From: an uncultured Bacteroidota bacterium
GTDB lineage: Bacteria > Bacteroidota > Bacteroidia > Bacteroidales > UBA12077
Reading direction: 5' to 3'
Assembly: GCA_913055635.1 (NCBI GenBank)
Contig: CAJXLK010000016.1
Location: forward strand, 1 to 64,000
DNA length: 64,000 nucleotides
In this document: positions 53,058 through 62,727 of the stretch, piece after piece
Layout: the number at the start of each line of letters is the position of its first letter
Numbering within the stretch: the stretch's first letter is position 1
Position numbers and translations under genes: made by a program
The notes under the pieces: generated by a model
Databases searched by the model: none
The model's input: only the letters and a program-made list of their open reading frames with translations
Told to the model about the DNA's origin: nothing

Positions 53058-54248
53058 ATGCAACGTCAGTACACAAGCCTGCTCTTCTTCGTTATATTGT
53101 TTTTTTCGGGGCTAGGTGCTCATGGGATTGAATTTGCCCGCCTTATTGATCCTTCTTCCTGTCAAATGGCAGATTCTCCGGATAATAGAAGCCACGAGCT
53201 GGCCATCAGCGAGCCCCGGTTGATGGACAAGGGCATAACCCAGGCCCGTTTTTCTGTAGATTTTCAGAATCCCCGGGGGCGGGAGATACAGCATGGTGGG
53301 TTTTGTTGGTCGCGTGAAAGCACCCCTAACCGAAAAGACCATTTCGTGAGGTTGCAGGTGGGAGCAGAAGGGTTCAGCGGGGAGCTCAGCCAGCTGAAGA
53401 AGGCAACGGTGTACTATGTCCGGGCATATGTGATGGCCGATTCAGCAATTTTTTATGGAAAGCAGCACATTTTCACGACCCATGGATTTTTCAACGGCGC
53501 CCGAATCCCCCTGACCTATGTTGAGGGAGGAACCTTCCAAATGGGCTGCACTGCAGAGACCAACAATTGTTACGGCGATGAGACACCGGTACATCGGGTT
53601 CAGGTGAGAGATTTTCGCATCAGCCCCTATGAAGTCACCTGCAATCAGTATTGCGCTTTTCTGAACCAATCGGCCATTTCATCCAGGGGAACCATTGGGG
53701 AGCGCATGTATGTTGACATCATGGACTCAGATGCTTTAATCCGCTATTCAGGTGGCAAGTTCATTCCCAACCCGGGGAAAGGCGATCATCCCATGACCGA
53801 GGTCACCTGGTACGGGGCCCAGGCCTTTTGCGAATGGCTGGGCGGACGCCTGCCCACAGAAGCCGAGTGGGAGTATGCGGCACGTGGAGGCGCACAGCAG
53901 CCCGATTATAAATACAGCGGGTCCGATCAACTCAAAGACGTAGGGTGGTTCAATGGCAATTCCGGTCAACAAACCCACCCGGTCGGCCAAAAAGCCCCCA
54001 ATGAACTGGGCCTCTATGATATGAGCGGAAACGTCTGGGAGTGGTGCTATGATTGGTATGGGTTTGATTATTACGGGAATAGTCCCGTCAGCCAGCCGAT
54101 GGGGCCGAATAAAGGCTCGGCCAAGGTGATCCGCGGCGGCGCCTGGAATATGGACCCCTGGAATTGCCGAATATCCAACCGGTATAACCGTTCACCCAAG
54201 ATCACCTATAAATATTACGGTTTTCGCCTGGTGATCCCGGAGGGTTAA
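53058..54248 (+). CDS. SUMF1/FGE-sulfatase domain exported protein
   Basis: 396 residues with a Sec signal (LLFFVILFFSGLGAHG). Residues 30-150 resemble a fibronectin-III-like domain, with the strand VYYVRAYVMADSAIFYGKQH. Residues about 155-395 form the formylglycine-generating-enzyme fold: TYVEGGTFQMGC, GDETPVHRVQVRDFRISPYE, EWLGGRLPTEAEWEYAARGG, GLYDMSGNVWEWCYDWYG, VIRGGAWNMDPWNCRISNRY, YYGFRLV. The exact catalytic Cys pair of true FGE is not evident, so activity is uncertain; many Bacteroidota homologues act as surface or lipoprotein-associated proteins. It starts 190 nt after the sigma gene and could be part of its regulon. Confidence 0.85.
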   Translation: MQRQYTSLLFFVILFFSGLGAHGIEFARLIDPSSCQMADSPDNRSHELAISEPRLMDKGITQARFSVDFQNPRGREIQHGGFCWSRESTPNRKDHFVRLQVGAEGFSGELSQLKKATVYYVRAYVMADSAIFYGKQHIFTTHGFFNGARIPLTYVEGGTFQMGCTAETNNCYGDETPVHRVQVRDFRISPYEVTCNQYCAFLNQSAISSRGTIGERMYVDIMDSDALIRYSGGKFIPNPGKGDHPMTEVTWYGAQAFCEWLGGRLPTEAEWEYAARGGAQQPDYKYSGSDQLKDVGWFNGNSGQQTHPVGQKAPNELGLYDMSGNVWEWCYDWYGFDYYGNSPVSQPMGPNKGSAKVIRGGAWNMDPWNCRISNRYNRSPKITYKYYGFRLVIPEG

Positions 54249-54368
54249 AAAATAACCCTGCCGGTGAATCTTCTTTTTATGGGGCTTTAAATTATTTTAA
54301 CTTTTGCTTCATTGCGATCCGCCGATTCCTTTATTACTTCGATACAGTCAAACCATAACTAATATTTT

Positions 54369-54845
54369 ATGAGAAGCATGCGAATTGTACAATTGTTGGC
54401 AGTTGTGTTGATGTTTGGAATCGCTACCGGTGCGAGTGCCCAAAATGTTCAGCCCATCAACAGCCAGCAGCAAAAGAACATTGAAGTTTCTGACCAGGAG
54501 TTGCAGACTTTTGCAAAGATTATGCAGGAAGTGCGCAAAGAGCAGAAGGCTACGCAGGGGGTGATGCTGAAAGCCATCAAGGACAACGGACTTGATGTTA
54601 AGCGGTACCAGGAAATTGCCCGCGCCAAGCGAAAAGGCCAGAATGCCCAGATGAGTGATAAGGAGAAAAAAGCTTATCAGGCTGTTCAAAAGGTTATGAA
54701 AAAAGAACAGCAGAAGATGCGCAAAAAGATGAATTCCATCTTGCAGAAGTACTCAATGAAGCGCAGAAGATACGTGCGCATCAGCCGGGCCCTTCAAAGG
54801 GATAAACAGTTGCAGAAGCGCCTTCAGGAACTTCGTAAAAAATGA
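54369..54845 (+). CDS. DUF4168-like exported helical protein
   Basis: 158 residues with a signal peptide (LLAVVLMFGIATGASAQ). The mature part is entirely helical and Lys/Gln-rich: ELQTFAKIMQEVRKEQKATQ, GLDVKRYQEIARAKRKG, MNSILQKYSMKRRRYVRIS. This is the DUF4168 pattern, in which a 'Gly-Leu-x-x-x-Arg/Tyr-x-x-Ile' turn is conserved. Function is unknown; the pI is high. It follows the SUMF1-like gene by 120 nt and may be cotranscribed. The start could also be the ATG 9 nt later. Confidence 0.7.
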   Translation: MRSMRIVQLLAVVLMFGIATGASAQNVQPINSQQQKNIEVSDQELQTFAKIMQEVRKEQKATQGVMLKAIKDNGLDVKRYQEIARAKRKGQNAQMSDKEKKAYQAVQKVMKKEQQKMRKKMNSILQKYSMKRRRYVRISRALQRDKQLQKRLQELRKK

Positions 54846-55164
54846 AAGCCCTAGCGCAATAAGGCCGCAGCATATGTCTCCATTGTTAAGCTTTTATTTG
54901 TGAAAAAACAATTCCGGGAGTTTGAAACCCGGATAAATTTATGTGGGGCATATGATGCGGCTTTATTTTATCTTTCCATTCCCCTCCCTGGACCTGACTG
55001 CCTCATTCAATCCCCGTTGTTTGAGAGAAATTGTATCATTCTTTTTTTGAGCGGAATCATCCCCGTCCGCGGAGGTTGGCTTTTTGTTGAAGACCGCCCC
55101 GGGGCGATATTATTTAGAAGGTTTATATATTAGGGATCACCGGGCACATCGGGCAGCAGAATTT
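54846..55164. other. Intergenic, no gene seen
   Basis: About 320 bp. A frame at 54900-55133 (77 codons) is open but has no recognisable features; I do not call it. Confidence 0.45.
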
Positions 55165-55194
55165 TTTGTTCGTGATGGGCCATCTTTATATTTG
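55165..55194 (+). promoter_or_regulatory. Promoter of the DUF362 gene
   Basis: TTTG (55165-55168), an 18-nt spacer and TATATTTG (55187-55194) fit the Bacteroidota -33/-7 consensus. It lies about 50 nt before the start codon. Confidence 0.7.
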
Positions 55195-55243
55195 CAGGAT
55201 GGATTTGGAATCAATGGAGTTGTAGACAAAAAGTTTGTAAATT

Positions 55244-56308
55244 ATGTCATCTGCCGTTTATTTTTCTTCACTCAGGAATAAAACCCAAAAGAGTCCTTTG
55301 GATAAAATCAATCAATTGTTGGGCCATATAAAGGTTCAGCAGGTCTATGAGCGACATGAGCTGGTGGCCGTAAAGGTTCATTTTGGTGAGTTGGGCAATA
55401 CCGCCTACCTCAGGCCTGTTCTGTTGAGGCCGGTTATAGGGGCGTTAAAGGAACTTGGTGCCAAGCCCTATTTGACCGATACCAATACCCTTTACATTGG
55501 CATGCGCACCAATACGGTAGATCATCTGTATTGCGCCCACTGGAATGGATTTAATTATTCCACCCTTCAGGTGCCGGTGGTTATTGCCGATGGTTTGAGG
55601 GGGGAGAATACCCGTGAAGTAGACCTGACCCTGGAAGGCCAGCCAAAGGTTCATCTGGCCACCGATGTGCTCCATGCCGACGCCATGATGGTGGTCAGCC
55701 ATTTTAAGGGTCATATGCTTACGGGCATTGGCGGGGCCATCAAAAACCTCTCTATGGGATGTGCCAGTCGTCAGGGCAAACTGGATATGCACAGTGAGTC
55801 GCGCCCATCGGTGAACCAGGATTTATGTACCGGTTGCAAGAAATGCCAGGCCCATTGTCAGGAAAAGGCCATTGAAATCGGTCAGAAAGCCTATATAACG
55901 GAGCATTGTGTAGGTTGTTCCCGCTGCATCGCGGTTTGTCCCGAGGGAGCCATTCAGATTAACTGGAATGCCTCTTCCGATAGCGTTCAGAAGAAGATGG
56001 CCTATTACGCCTACGGGGTTCAACAAAATTTTCCCTCCAAAATCCTTTATGTCAATGTGGTTACCAATGTAGCCCCGGGATGCGATTGTGATCCGGCCAA
56101 TGATCAACCCGTGGTCCCTGACATCGGTTACCTGGCCTCAACCGACCCGGTTGCCCTTGACCGGGCCTCCTACGACCTGGTCAAAAAAGCCAATGGAGGG
56201 AGTGATCCCTTTCACGAACATTATCCCCGGGTGAATCCGGTAGCCCAGCTTTCCTATGCCGAAGAAATAGGAAGCGGCACCAATCAGTATGATTTGATCG
56301 AGATATAA
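55244..56308 (+). CDS. DUF362 protein with two 4Fe-4S clusters
   Basis: 354 residues, cytoplasmic. The N-terminal and C-terminal parts are the DUF362 fold (VAVKVHFGELGNTAYLRPVL, LHADAMMVVSHFKGHMLTGI, GGAIKNLSMG, YLASTDPVALDRASYDLV). Inserted at about 197-240 is a ferredoxin pair: CTGCKKCQAHCQEKAI and CVGCSRCIAVCPEGAI. A later PGCDCDP adds two Cys. These proteins are widespread in anaerobes, and their electron partner is unknown. It has its own promoter and is convergent with the next gene at a 2-nt gap. Confidence 0.88.
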   Translation: MSSAVYFSSLRNKTQKSPLDKINQLLGHIKVQQVYERHELVAVKVHFGELGNTAYLRPVLLRPVIGALKELGAKPYLTDTNTLYIGMRTNTVDHLYCAHWNGFNYSTLQVPVVIADGLRGENTREVDLTLEGQPKVHLATDVLHADAMMVVSHFKGHMLTGIGGAIKNLSMGCASRQGKLDMHSESRPSVNQDLCTGCKKCQAHCQEKAIEIGQKAYITEHCVGCSRCIAVCPEGAIQINWNASSDSVQKKMAYYAYGVQQNFPSKILYVNVVTNVAPGCDCDPANDQPVVPDIGYLASTDPVALDRASYDLVKKANGGSDPFHEHYPRVNPVAQLSYAEEIGSGTNQYDLIEI

Positions 56309-56310
56309 CT

Positions 56311-56781
56311 TTAAAGGTAGCCCTTTTCACTCAAACGCCCCTTCTCGTCTTCTTCCTTTAAATACCGGGTGGTGGTTACTTCCACATCACATCCGTAATC
56401 CTTGAGGTGTTCCATTTGCTGCTCCAATAAGCTGTTGTGGAAAAAATTGATGATGAGCTTCTTGTCCCAGTGCCGCGATTTTTCCTTGACCATTTCATAA
56501 TAGTCGTACCGTTCCTTTTCGGTATAAGCATCTAAAAGCGACAAACGCTCAAAGGCTTTGAGTTCAATCTCTTCAAAGATGACCCCGGAGATCATCAGAA
56601 AAATATCGTCCATGATGCTGTCCCTGCCTGGAAACCAAAGCCATTCATTCCTTCTGTGTATTTCTTTGAGGATTAACACCGGCCGGTCGTTTTCAGAGAG
56701 AAAAATCTGATATTCAGGCAATACACCTCCGTTGCACAATTTACAAGTACCGATCAGTACCTGTGCTGTATATTTATCCAT
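56311..56781 (-). CDS. Hypothetical cytoplasmic protein
   Basis: 156 residues, no signal peptide or membrane segment. It has three Cys and a Lys/Glu/Asp-rich tail. Conserved-looking parts are IGTCKLCNGGVLPEYQIFLS, with a CxxC pair near residues 13-16, and FPGRDSIMDDIFLMISGVIF. The CxxC could bind metal. I do not recognise the family. The start at 56781 is the only convincing ATG. Confidence 0.55.
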   Translation of the reverse strand: MDKYTAQVLIGTCKLCNGGVLPEYQIFLSENDRPVLILKEIHRRNEWLWFPGRDSIMDDIFLMISGVIFEEIELKAFERLSLLDAYTEKERYDYYEMVKEKSRHWDKKLIINFFHNSLLEQQMEHLKDYGCDVEVTTTRYLKEEDEKGRLSEKGYL

Positions 56782-57220
56782 AAATCTACATTATTTTCCC
56801 AAAGCTTCTAATTTAATAATAGTTGACTCCTTTACAAAAAACTCCGGTTCATTTTAACCGTTCCTCTGCGCCATTCCTCAGGGAAAACACGATTCCTCCC
56901 ATGGTTTGATCAGGTGATTTTACCTAAAATGCTTCTTCGGATGGGGGGTTTTTACCCAATCAATCGGATGAAGGACAGGAGTTGTTTTAATATTCTGTTT
57001 TTTAGTGCTTTATAAGTTTTGTGTTTCAACATTTCACCATTGATTTTCATTTGGTTGGACGGGATTGTTTGAATCAGCCTTGCACATATCGTTCAATGCT
57101 ATTGGGGGTTGATCGGCGGATTTGAGTACTTTCAGGTCTTTTATTCTTTTAATTGGGAACCGCAAAATAATCAGAGCCTTAGGTATTATTACCCCACTTG
57201 TATTTCAGGTATAAACCCCC
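56782..57220. other. Intergenic, no gene seen
   Basis: About 440 bp of AT-rich DNA between divergent genes. I see nothing coding and no hairpin. Confidence 0.5.
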
Positions 57221-57251
57221 TTTTACTGATATCACCAGGCACGTATATTTG
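57221..57251 (+). promoter_or_regulatory. Promoter of the chemoreceptor gene
   Basis: TATATTTG (57244-57251) fits TAnnTTTG, with TTTA at 57222-57225, 18 nt upstream of it. The 5' leader would be about 125 nt. Confidence 0.5.
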
Positions 57252-57381
57252 AGATACAACAAAATACATAAAATAAAACCGGATCCAGCCCGACCGGAAG
57301 CCGTTGTTTGGGTTCAGTCGCTGGCTGAAAATGTTGATTAACAGCTAACAATAGTCATCTTCTCATCCAAAACCAATTTTT

Positions 57382-59583
57382 ATGAAGTGGAAAGATCTTA
57401 AACTAGGTAGAAAATTTTTACTGGCCTTTGGTTTGGTCATTGCATTGATGGTCCTGGTAGCCTATTGGGCCATCAATGGCATTGGAGGCATTGTGAACAA
57501 TGCCGAAGAGGTCATTCATGGCAATGAGCTACGAACCGAAATGGAAAATAAGTATGTACAGCATTTACAGTGGGCTCAGGAAGTCAATCAACTGATGACC
57601 GATGATGATGTTCAGCAGTTGAATGTTGAGACAGACCACCGTGAATGCGCCTTTGGACAATGGTATTATGGGCAGGGCCGGGAGCATGCCGAAGAGATAG
57701 CCCCGGAATTGAAGCCTTTATTTGACAAGTTAGAACAGCCACACAAGGCTCTGCATGAGTCGGCTATTAAGATCGATGAGGCATTTATTCAAGCCAACCG
57801 CCAATTAAGCAATCAATTGCGCCAGGCAAAGACCGATCACCTGGCCTGGGCTCATACGGTCAAGGATTATGTGGTGCGTGACCAGCAGGTGAATCAGATT
57901 GATGCCGAGAAAGATCCCCACCAGTGCAATTTTGGGAAGTGGTTTTTTTCACAGCAGATGAAAACCTTCAAGGCCAACCATCCTGAGTTTAAGCGTTTGG
58001 CCGGGAAGGTGGTCGAACCCCATCGCCAGTTGCATACCCGGGTTAAGACCCTGGAGCAGTACCTGCGCCAGGGCAATATTGAGCGGGCCAACCGGTATTA
58101 CATGAATCAGATTAAACCCCTGGCTTATGATGTTTTGGAGCGCATCGACAAGATGATTGCCTGGAACGAAGCCAATCTCGAGGGCATGGATCAGGCCAAC
58201 CAGATCTATAATACCCAGACCCGCCAACACCTTGACAAGATGGGCAATTTGTTCACCCAGGTAATTGAAGATTCTAAGGGCTACATCATGACCGACCAGG
58301 CCATGCTGGATGAGGCCTCGACCACCCGCAACGGTGTAATTATATTCAGCATTGTTGCAGCTTTGGCGGCCATTCTTTTGGCAGCTGTCATTGCCCGCGG
58401 GCTGATTGTGCCCATCAACAAGGGGGTTCGTTTTGCCCAGGAGATTGCCGCGGGCAATTTGAAGGCTGATATCGACGTGTACCAGAAAGATGAGATAGGT
58501 ACACTGGCTGATGCCCTTCGCAATATGGCCGGCAAACTGAAGGAAATCGTGGCCAATATCCGCACCGGTGCCGACAACATCGCTTCGGCCAGCCAGCAGA
58601 TGAGCTCGAGTTCACAGGAGATGTCACAGGGTTCCAATGAACAGGCCTCTTCCGCCGAAGAAGTCTCTTCCTCAATGGAGCAGATGGTCTCAAATATCCA
58701 GCAAAATACGGAAAACGCCAAGGAAACCGAAAAGATCTCTTCCAAGGCCGCTCAGAGCATCAAGGAAGGCAACAAGGCCACCCAAAATTCGGTTGAGTCG
58801 ATGAAAGAGATTGCAGAAAAGATTTCTATCATCAATGACATCGCCTATCAGACCAATATATTGGCCTTGAACGCGGCTGTTGAGGCAGCCCGCGCCGGAG
58901 AACACGGCAAAGGTTTTGCAGTGGTAGCCGCTGAAGTCAGAAAGCTGGCTGAGCGGAGTTCGGAAGCGGCCAATGAGATCGATGAAAAATCCAAATCCGG
59001 GGTAGAGATTTCTGAAAAGGCCGGTGAGCAACTGGAAGAGATTGTCCCGGAAATTGAGAAGACCTCTCAACTGGTCCAGGAGATCAATGCCGCCAGCAAC
59101 GAGATGAGCAGTGGCGCCGATCAGGTGAACAATGCCATTCAGCAGTTGAATCAGGTGACCCAGCAAAACGCTGCTTCCTCCGAAGAGCTGGCCACCAGTG
59201 CCGAGGAGCTTTCCAGTCAGGCCGATCAGCTCAAACAACTGATCGCTTTTTTCGATCTCGAGGAACAAAACCAGGGGGATTCAGGCCAAACCGTCAAACA
59301 GTTCGACTGGAGCAGCCAGCAGCATCATCCCGGCCAGCAGCAATCCGGCTCAGCTGCCTCTGCCAAACCCCACTTTTCTCATTTGAATCCCCAAAAAAAT
59401 ACCGGTGGTCAAGACTCTACCCATCAACAGACCGCGAAAGGTCAGGGGCAACCAAATCAGCAAAGCAAACAAGGCCAGCAGCAATCCCCAAACCAGGGGC
59501 AACAGCAAGAAACAGGGGCCCAAGGGGTTAACCTCAACATGCGAGAAAACCACAAAAGCGATCAGGACTTTGAGAATTACTGA
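57382..59583 (+). CDS. Methyl-accepting chemotaxis protein with two extracytoplasmic CZB domains
   Basis: 733 residues. First membrane segment at about 12-33, periplasmic part to about 312, second segment about 313-337, then HAMP, and the signalling domain with the hairpin tip ([38 protein letters not shown]). In the periplasmic part are two chemoreceptor zinc-binding (CZB) units: [11 protein letters not shown] ... [14 protein letters not shown] ... PHKALHE, and [11 protein letters not shown] ... [14 protein letters not shown] ... PHRQLH. Each has the His-x-x-Trp, Cys-x-Phe-Gly and His-x-x-x-His residues that bind zinc. The C-terminal 110 residues are a Gln/Gly/Pro-rich tail without a CheR pentapeptide. 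No che genes are adjacent. Confidence 0.92.
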   Translation: MKWKDLKLGRKFLLAFGLVIALMVLVAYWAINGIGGIVNNAEEVIHGNELRTEMENKYVQHLQWAQEVNQLMTDDDVQQLNVETDHRECAFGQWYYGQGREHAEEIAPELKPLFDKLEQPHKALHESAIKIDEAFIQANRQLSNQLRQAKTDHLAWAHTVKDYVVRDQQVNQIDAEKDPHQCNFGKWFFSQQMKTFKANHPEFKRLAGKVVEPHRQLHTRVKTLEQYLRQGNIERANRYYMNQIKPLAYDVLERIDKMIAWNEANLEGMDQANQIYNTQTRQHLDKMGNLFTQVIEDSKGYIMTDQAMLDEASTTRNGVIIFSIVAALAAILLAAVIARGLIVPINKGVRFAQEIAAGNLKADIDVYQKDEIGTLADALRNMAGKLKEIVANIRTGADNIASASQQMSSSSQEMSQGSNEQASSAEEVSSSMEQMVSNIQQNTENAKETEKISSKAAQSIKEGNKATQNSVESMKEIAEKISIINDIAYQTNILALNAAVEAARAGEHGKGFAVVAAEVRKLAERSSEAANEIDEKSKSGVEISEKAGEQLEEIVPEIEKTSQLVQEINAASNEMSSGADQVNNAIQQLNQVTQQNAASSEELATSAEELSSQADQLKQLIAFFDLEEQNQGDSGQTVKQFDWSSQQHHPGQQQSGSAASAKPHFSHLNPQKNTGGQDSTHQQTAKGQGQPNQQSKQGQQQSPNQGQQQETGAQGVNLNMRENHKSDQDFENY

Positions 59584-59623
59584 TCCGGGCTGTCTGGTTT
59601 GGTGATGAAAAATACCTTTTGGT

Positions 59624-59664
59624 AAAAAACGGCACGTCAATGCCTCAATGGCGTGCCGTTTTTT
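59624..59664. terminator. Bidirectional terminator, chemoreceptor / Mla operon
   Basis: AAAAAACGGCACG (59624-59636) pairs with CGTGCCGTTTTTT (59652-59664), a 13-bp stem with T-runs in both directions between convergent genes. Confidence 0.9.
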
Positions 59665-59683
59665 ATGGCTTTCGTAGGTTGGT

Positions 59684-60796
59684 TTATTTGGGCCGGTTTT
59701 TTGTTGTGTCGATCTGCTGTTGTTCAGGGGGCTGTTTCTTGGTGGAGAAGGTACGGATGAACCAGTTTTTTCTTACCGTTTCAGCCGCCTGGTCAAGTTC
59801 CCTGGCCGTTTTATTGATGTTTTTCAGGGTCCCATCCAGGCTGTCGGCAAAGGTGCTATCGACCAACAACTTGTTCATCACCCCTTTGCCACTTTCAATG
59901 TGGCGGGTGATGCGGGCCAGATTTTCAGAGATGGCCCGTGCCTGCTTGGTGGTGTAGGTCAGGTTCCTGGCTGTTTCATCCAGGTTCCTGGTGAAAGCCG
60001 TATCGGTGAACATCTTCCCAAACATGCCTTCTCCCCGGTTGATTTTTTGAGTGAACCCTTTCAGATTCCGGGTCGATTCCAGCAGGTTGTTGCCAGCCTG
60101 GTCAAATTCCTTGGCCAGGGTGGTATCCGACAGCAATTTGCCAACAACGCCCTCTTCATGGTTGATCTTAGAGGTGATGGTGCTTACATTCCTGGTCAAA
60201 TTAGCCGTGTTGCGGCTTATCTGATCCAGATTGTTGGTAAAGCTGGTGTCGGTAAAGAGTTTTCCAAAAATGCCTTCCCCCTGGTTGATCTTGGAAGTGA
60301 TTTCTGCCAGATTTTGGGTGACCACCGTGGTATTGACACTCGATTTTTTCAGTTCATCGAGGATTTCATCCATTTTGACCGCTTCGATGGTGCCCAATGT
60401 GGCACCTTCCTCGACCACCGGTTTGGTGGAAGTTCCAGGTGTAATGTTGACCACTTTATTCCCCATCACCCCCTCGGTACCGATCTCCATACGGGAATCT
60501 TCACGGATGAACTGGTGAACCTTGTCTTCCAGTGTGACCTGCACCTTCACCAGGGTATCGTTCAAGAGATGGACATTGGAGACACTTCCCACGTTGATAC
60601 CGGAATAACGCACATTGCTGCCCACTTTCAGTCCGCTCACATCCCTGAATATGCCACTTACGGTGAAGGTATTGCCGAACAGGTTCCTTTGTTTTCCGAT
60701 GATGTATATGGCATAGGCAAATATGGCAATTCCAAGAATGATAAAAACGCCCAGCCGTATGCCTTTTCCAACTGTCATTTTCATAGTGATGGTCAT
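59684..60796 (-). CDS. MlaD family lipid-binding protein (MCE domain) with repeat tail
   Basis: 370 residues. One N-terminal membrane anchor (about 12-33, RLGVFIILGIAIFAYAIYII), then the MCE/MlaD domain (about 40-120: VSGIFRDVSGLKVGSNVRYS, GINVGSVSNVHL, VMGNKVVNITPG). The C-terminal 200 residues consist of about five repeats of roughly 45 residues with the pattern IxxGEGxFGKLFTDTxFxxNLD, longer than in E. coli MlaD (183 residues); they are probably helical rods. It binds phospholipid as part of an ABC complex for trafficking between membranes. It starts directly after the mlaF stop. Confidence 0.9.
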   Translation of the reverse strand: MTITMKMTVGKGIRLGVFIILGIAIFAYAIYIIGKQRNLFGNTFTVSGIFRDVSGLKVGSNVRYSGINVGSVSNVHLLNDTLVKVQVTLEDKVHQFIREDSRMEIGTEGVMGNKVVNITPGTSTKPVVEEGATLGTIEAVKMDEILDELKKSSVNTTVVTQNLAEITSKINQGEGIFGKLFTDTSFTNNLDQISRNTANLTRNVSTITSKINHEEGVVGKLLSDTTLAKEFDQAGNNLLESTRNLKGFTQKINRGEGMFGKMFTDTAFTRNLDETARNLTYTTKQARAISENLARITRHIESGKGVMNKLLVDSTFADSLDGTLKNINKTARELDQAAETVRKNWFIRTFSTKKQPPEQQQIDTTKNRPK

Positions 60797-61552
60797 TTAA
60801 TTAAAGAAGTTATTGATCCAGGCATCTTTGCTCTGCTTTAATTCATTATAAGTGCCTGAAGTATATAGACTTCCGTCTTTTAAGACATGAATGGTATTGG
60901 CTGTAATTTTAACGCAACTGATGTCATGGGTGATGATGATGGAGGTGGTGTGGTAATGCCTTTGAAGATCGATAATCAACTGGCTGATTTCTTTGGAGGT
61001 GATCGGGTCCAGCCCGGTAGTGGGCTCATCATAGAGGATGATCTCGGGTTGAAGGATCAAGGTTCGGGCCAGGCCGATGCGTTTTTTCATGCCCCCGGAG
61101 AGTTCAGAGGGCATCATGTCAATGGTTTGGCGCAGGCCAACATTGTCGAGCGCCTGTATTACTTGTCTTTCCAGTTGTTTTTTAGTACCGGCCATTTTAT
61201 TGCGTACCAGCGGAAATTCAAGATTTTCACGCACACTCATGCTGTCATACAAGGCATTGCCCTGAAAAAGAAAGCCGATCTTTTTGCGCAGTCCGTTCAG
61301 GGCTTCTTCTTCCAGGCTGTTCACCTGGTGGCCAAGTATCTCAATACGCCCGGCATCAGGCTCTATAAGGCGTACCATACATTTGATCAATACCGACTTT
61401 CCGATGCCCGATTGCCCGATGATCACCGCATTTTCTCCTTTGGGAATGGTCAGGTTCACGTCTCTGAGCACCGGGTTGTCCGGGAAGGATTTTTTCAGGT
61501 GTTCAAGCTTGACAACCTGTTCGCCTGTATGTTCGGATAATTTGGCTGACAT
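60797..61552 (-). CDS. mlaF: Mla-type ABC transporter ATPase
   Basis: 251-residue ATPase energising the lipid transport complex. Walker A GQSGIGKS (residues about 47-54), Q-loop FLFQGNALYDSMS, signature LSGGMKKRIGLART, Walker B ILYDEPTTGLD and switch His in ITHDIS. The GMKKR form of the signature is characteristic of the MlaF branch. The gene lies 3 nt after mlaE and abuts mlaD, so the order mlaE-mlaF-mlaD is one transcription unit. Confidence 0.95.
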   Translation of the reverse strand: MSAKLSEHTGEQVVKLEHLKKSFPDNPVLRDVNLTIPKGENAVIIGQSGIGKSVLIKCMVRLIEPDAGRIEILGHQVNSLEEEALNGLRKKIGFLFQGNALYDSMSVRENLEFPLVRNKMAGTKKQLERQVIQALDNVGLRQTIDMMPSELSGGMKKRIGLARTLILQPEIILYDEPTTGLDPITSKEISQLIIDLQRHYHTTSIIITHDISCVKITANTIHVLKDGSLYTSGTYNELKQSKDAWINNFFN

Positions 61553-61555
61553 GGG

Positions 61556-62329
61556 TTAAAAATTTAGCATCTCCATAGAATGTTGCAGTTCAACGACCAA
61601 CATGTCAATGATGAATATGGCCACCGAAGCCACTACCACAGCCGAATTGGCAGCACGCCCCACCGCTTCGGTACCGAAACCTGCGGTGTAACCTTTATAA
61701 GATCCAATCACTCCAATAGCAAAACCAAATATAAAGGTTTTTATTGTGGCCGGAATTAAATCGTAAAAATGGAGCGGGGCAAAGGCATTGGTCAGAAAAA
61801 GCTGGGGGGCAATCTCTCCATGGAGGTTAACCGCCAAATAGGAGCCGACAAATGCAATGGCATCGGCAAAAAATACCAGGATGGGCAGCATCAAAGTGGT
61901 TGCCAGAACCCGTGTGGAAACAAGGTATTTCATGGGGTTGGTCCCTGATACCTCCATGGCATCAATTTGTTCGGTAACCTTCATCGAACCCAGTTCAGCC
62001 CCGATGCCCGAACCGATTTTACCGGCGCAGATCAGGGCCGTTACCACCGGGCCGATCTCACGTACTATGGATACCGATATCATCCCGGGTAATAGCGATT
62101 CTGCCCCAAAATCCACCAACACCGGCCGCGACTGCAGCGTCAGTACCAACCCCAAAATGAAGGCGGTGACTGCAATCAGAGGAAGCGTTTTATACCCGAT
62201 AAAGTAGGATTGCTTCATCATTTCCCGGTTCTCAAAGGGGGGATCCATCATCGAGCGAACCACTCTGACGGTGAACCTGACCAATCCCGTGATATCGGAT
62301 AAAATATTTGCACCCTGATCGTTCTTCAT
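61556..62329 (-). CDS. mlaE: Mla-type ABC transporter permease
   Basis: 257 residues, about five membrane segments. Family blocks are FIGYKTLPLIAVTAFILGL, VREIGPVVTALICAGKIGSG, IGAELGSMKVTEQIDAMEVS and the C-terminal GVIGSYKGYTAGFGTEAVG. It forms the inner-membrane part of the lipid transporter with the ATPase and MlaD-like proteins. First gene of the operon; korA is divergent. Confidence 0.95.
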   Translation of the reverse strand: MKNDQGANILSDITGLVRFTVRVVRSMMDPPFENREMMKQSYFIGYKTLPLIAVTAFILGLVLTLQSRPVLVDFGAESLLPGMISVSIVREIGPVVTALICAGKIGSGIGAELGSMKVTEQIDAMEVSGTNPMKYLVSTRVLATTLMLPILVFFADAIAFVGSYLAVNLHGEIAPQLFLTNAFAPLHFYDLIPATIKTFIFGFAIGVIGSYKGYTAGFGTEAVGRAANSAVVVASVAIFIIDMLVVELQHSMEMLNF

Positions 62330-62572
62330 GGTTGGATAGATTTTTTATACTTTGTTGTACCGGCCGGCAAATCGACCCTGTGGAACCACCCCCTGGCGGT
62401 GGCCCAATAAAGATACAAAAAATAAGCCATCTGTTGATGGACGAAGCCTTCTAAACGGAATCCTAATGCCGCCGCGAAGTTTTTATTTTATCGGGGTTTT
62501 CTCCCATGAGAAAAATCATATGATACAGGTAAATAATCTCTGAAATTTAGATCATAATTAATTAACATTACT
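62330..62572. other. Intergenic, divergent promoter region
   Basis: Non-coding DNA between mlaE and korA. No RNA or repeat recognised. Confidence 0.5.
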
Positions 62573-62580
62573 TAACTTTG
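62573..62580 (+). promoter_or_regulatory. -7 box for korA
   Basis: TAACTTTG matches TAnnTTTG and lies about 150 nt upstream of the start codon. A clear -33 TTTG is not seen at normal spacing. Confidence 0.45.
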
Positions 62581-62727
62581 TGAGGGAATCAATGCGGGCG
62601 TCATAATATAACGTATTGAAAAATAGTTAGATGCATATGGAATAGGTCCCCTATTTTATATGCATTTGAAATTTTTAAAGGATCCTTAATTGATTGGCAT
62701 TTTAACCTTTTGCTAAACCCAGACAAT

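Noticed and set aside
54900-55133. 77-codon plus-strand gene
   Set aside because: No recognisable feature, no ribosome site, and it ends just before a strong promoter.
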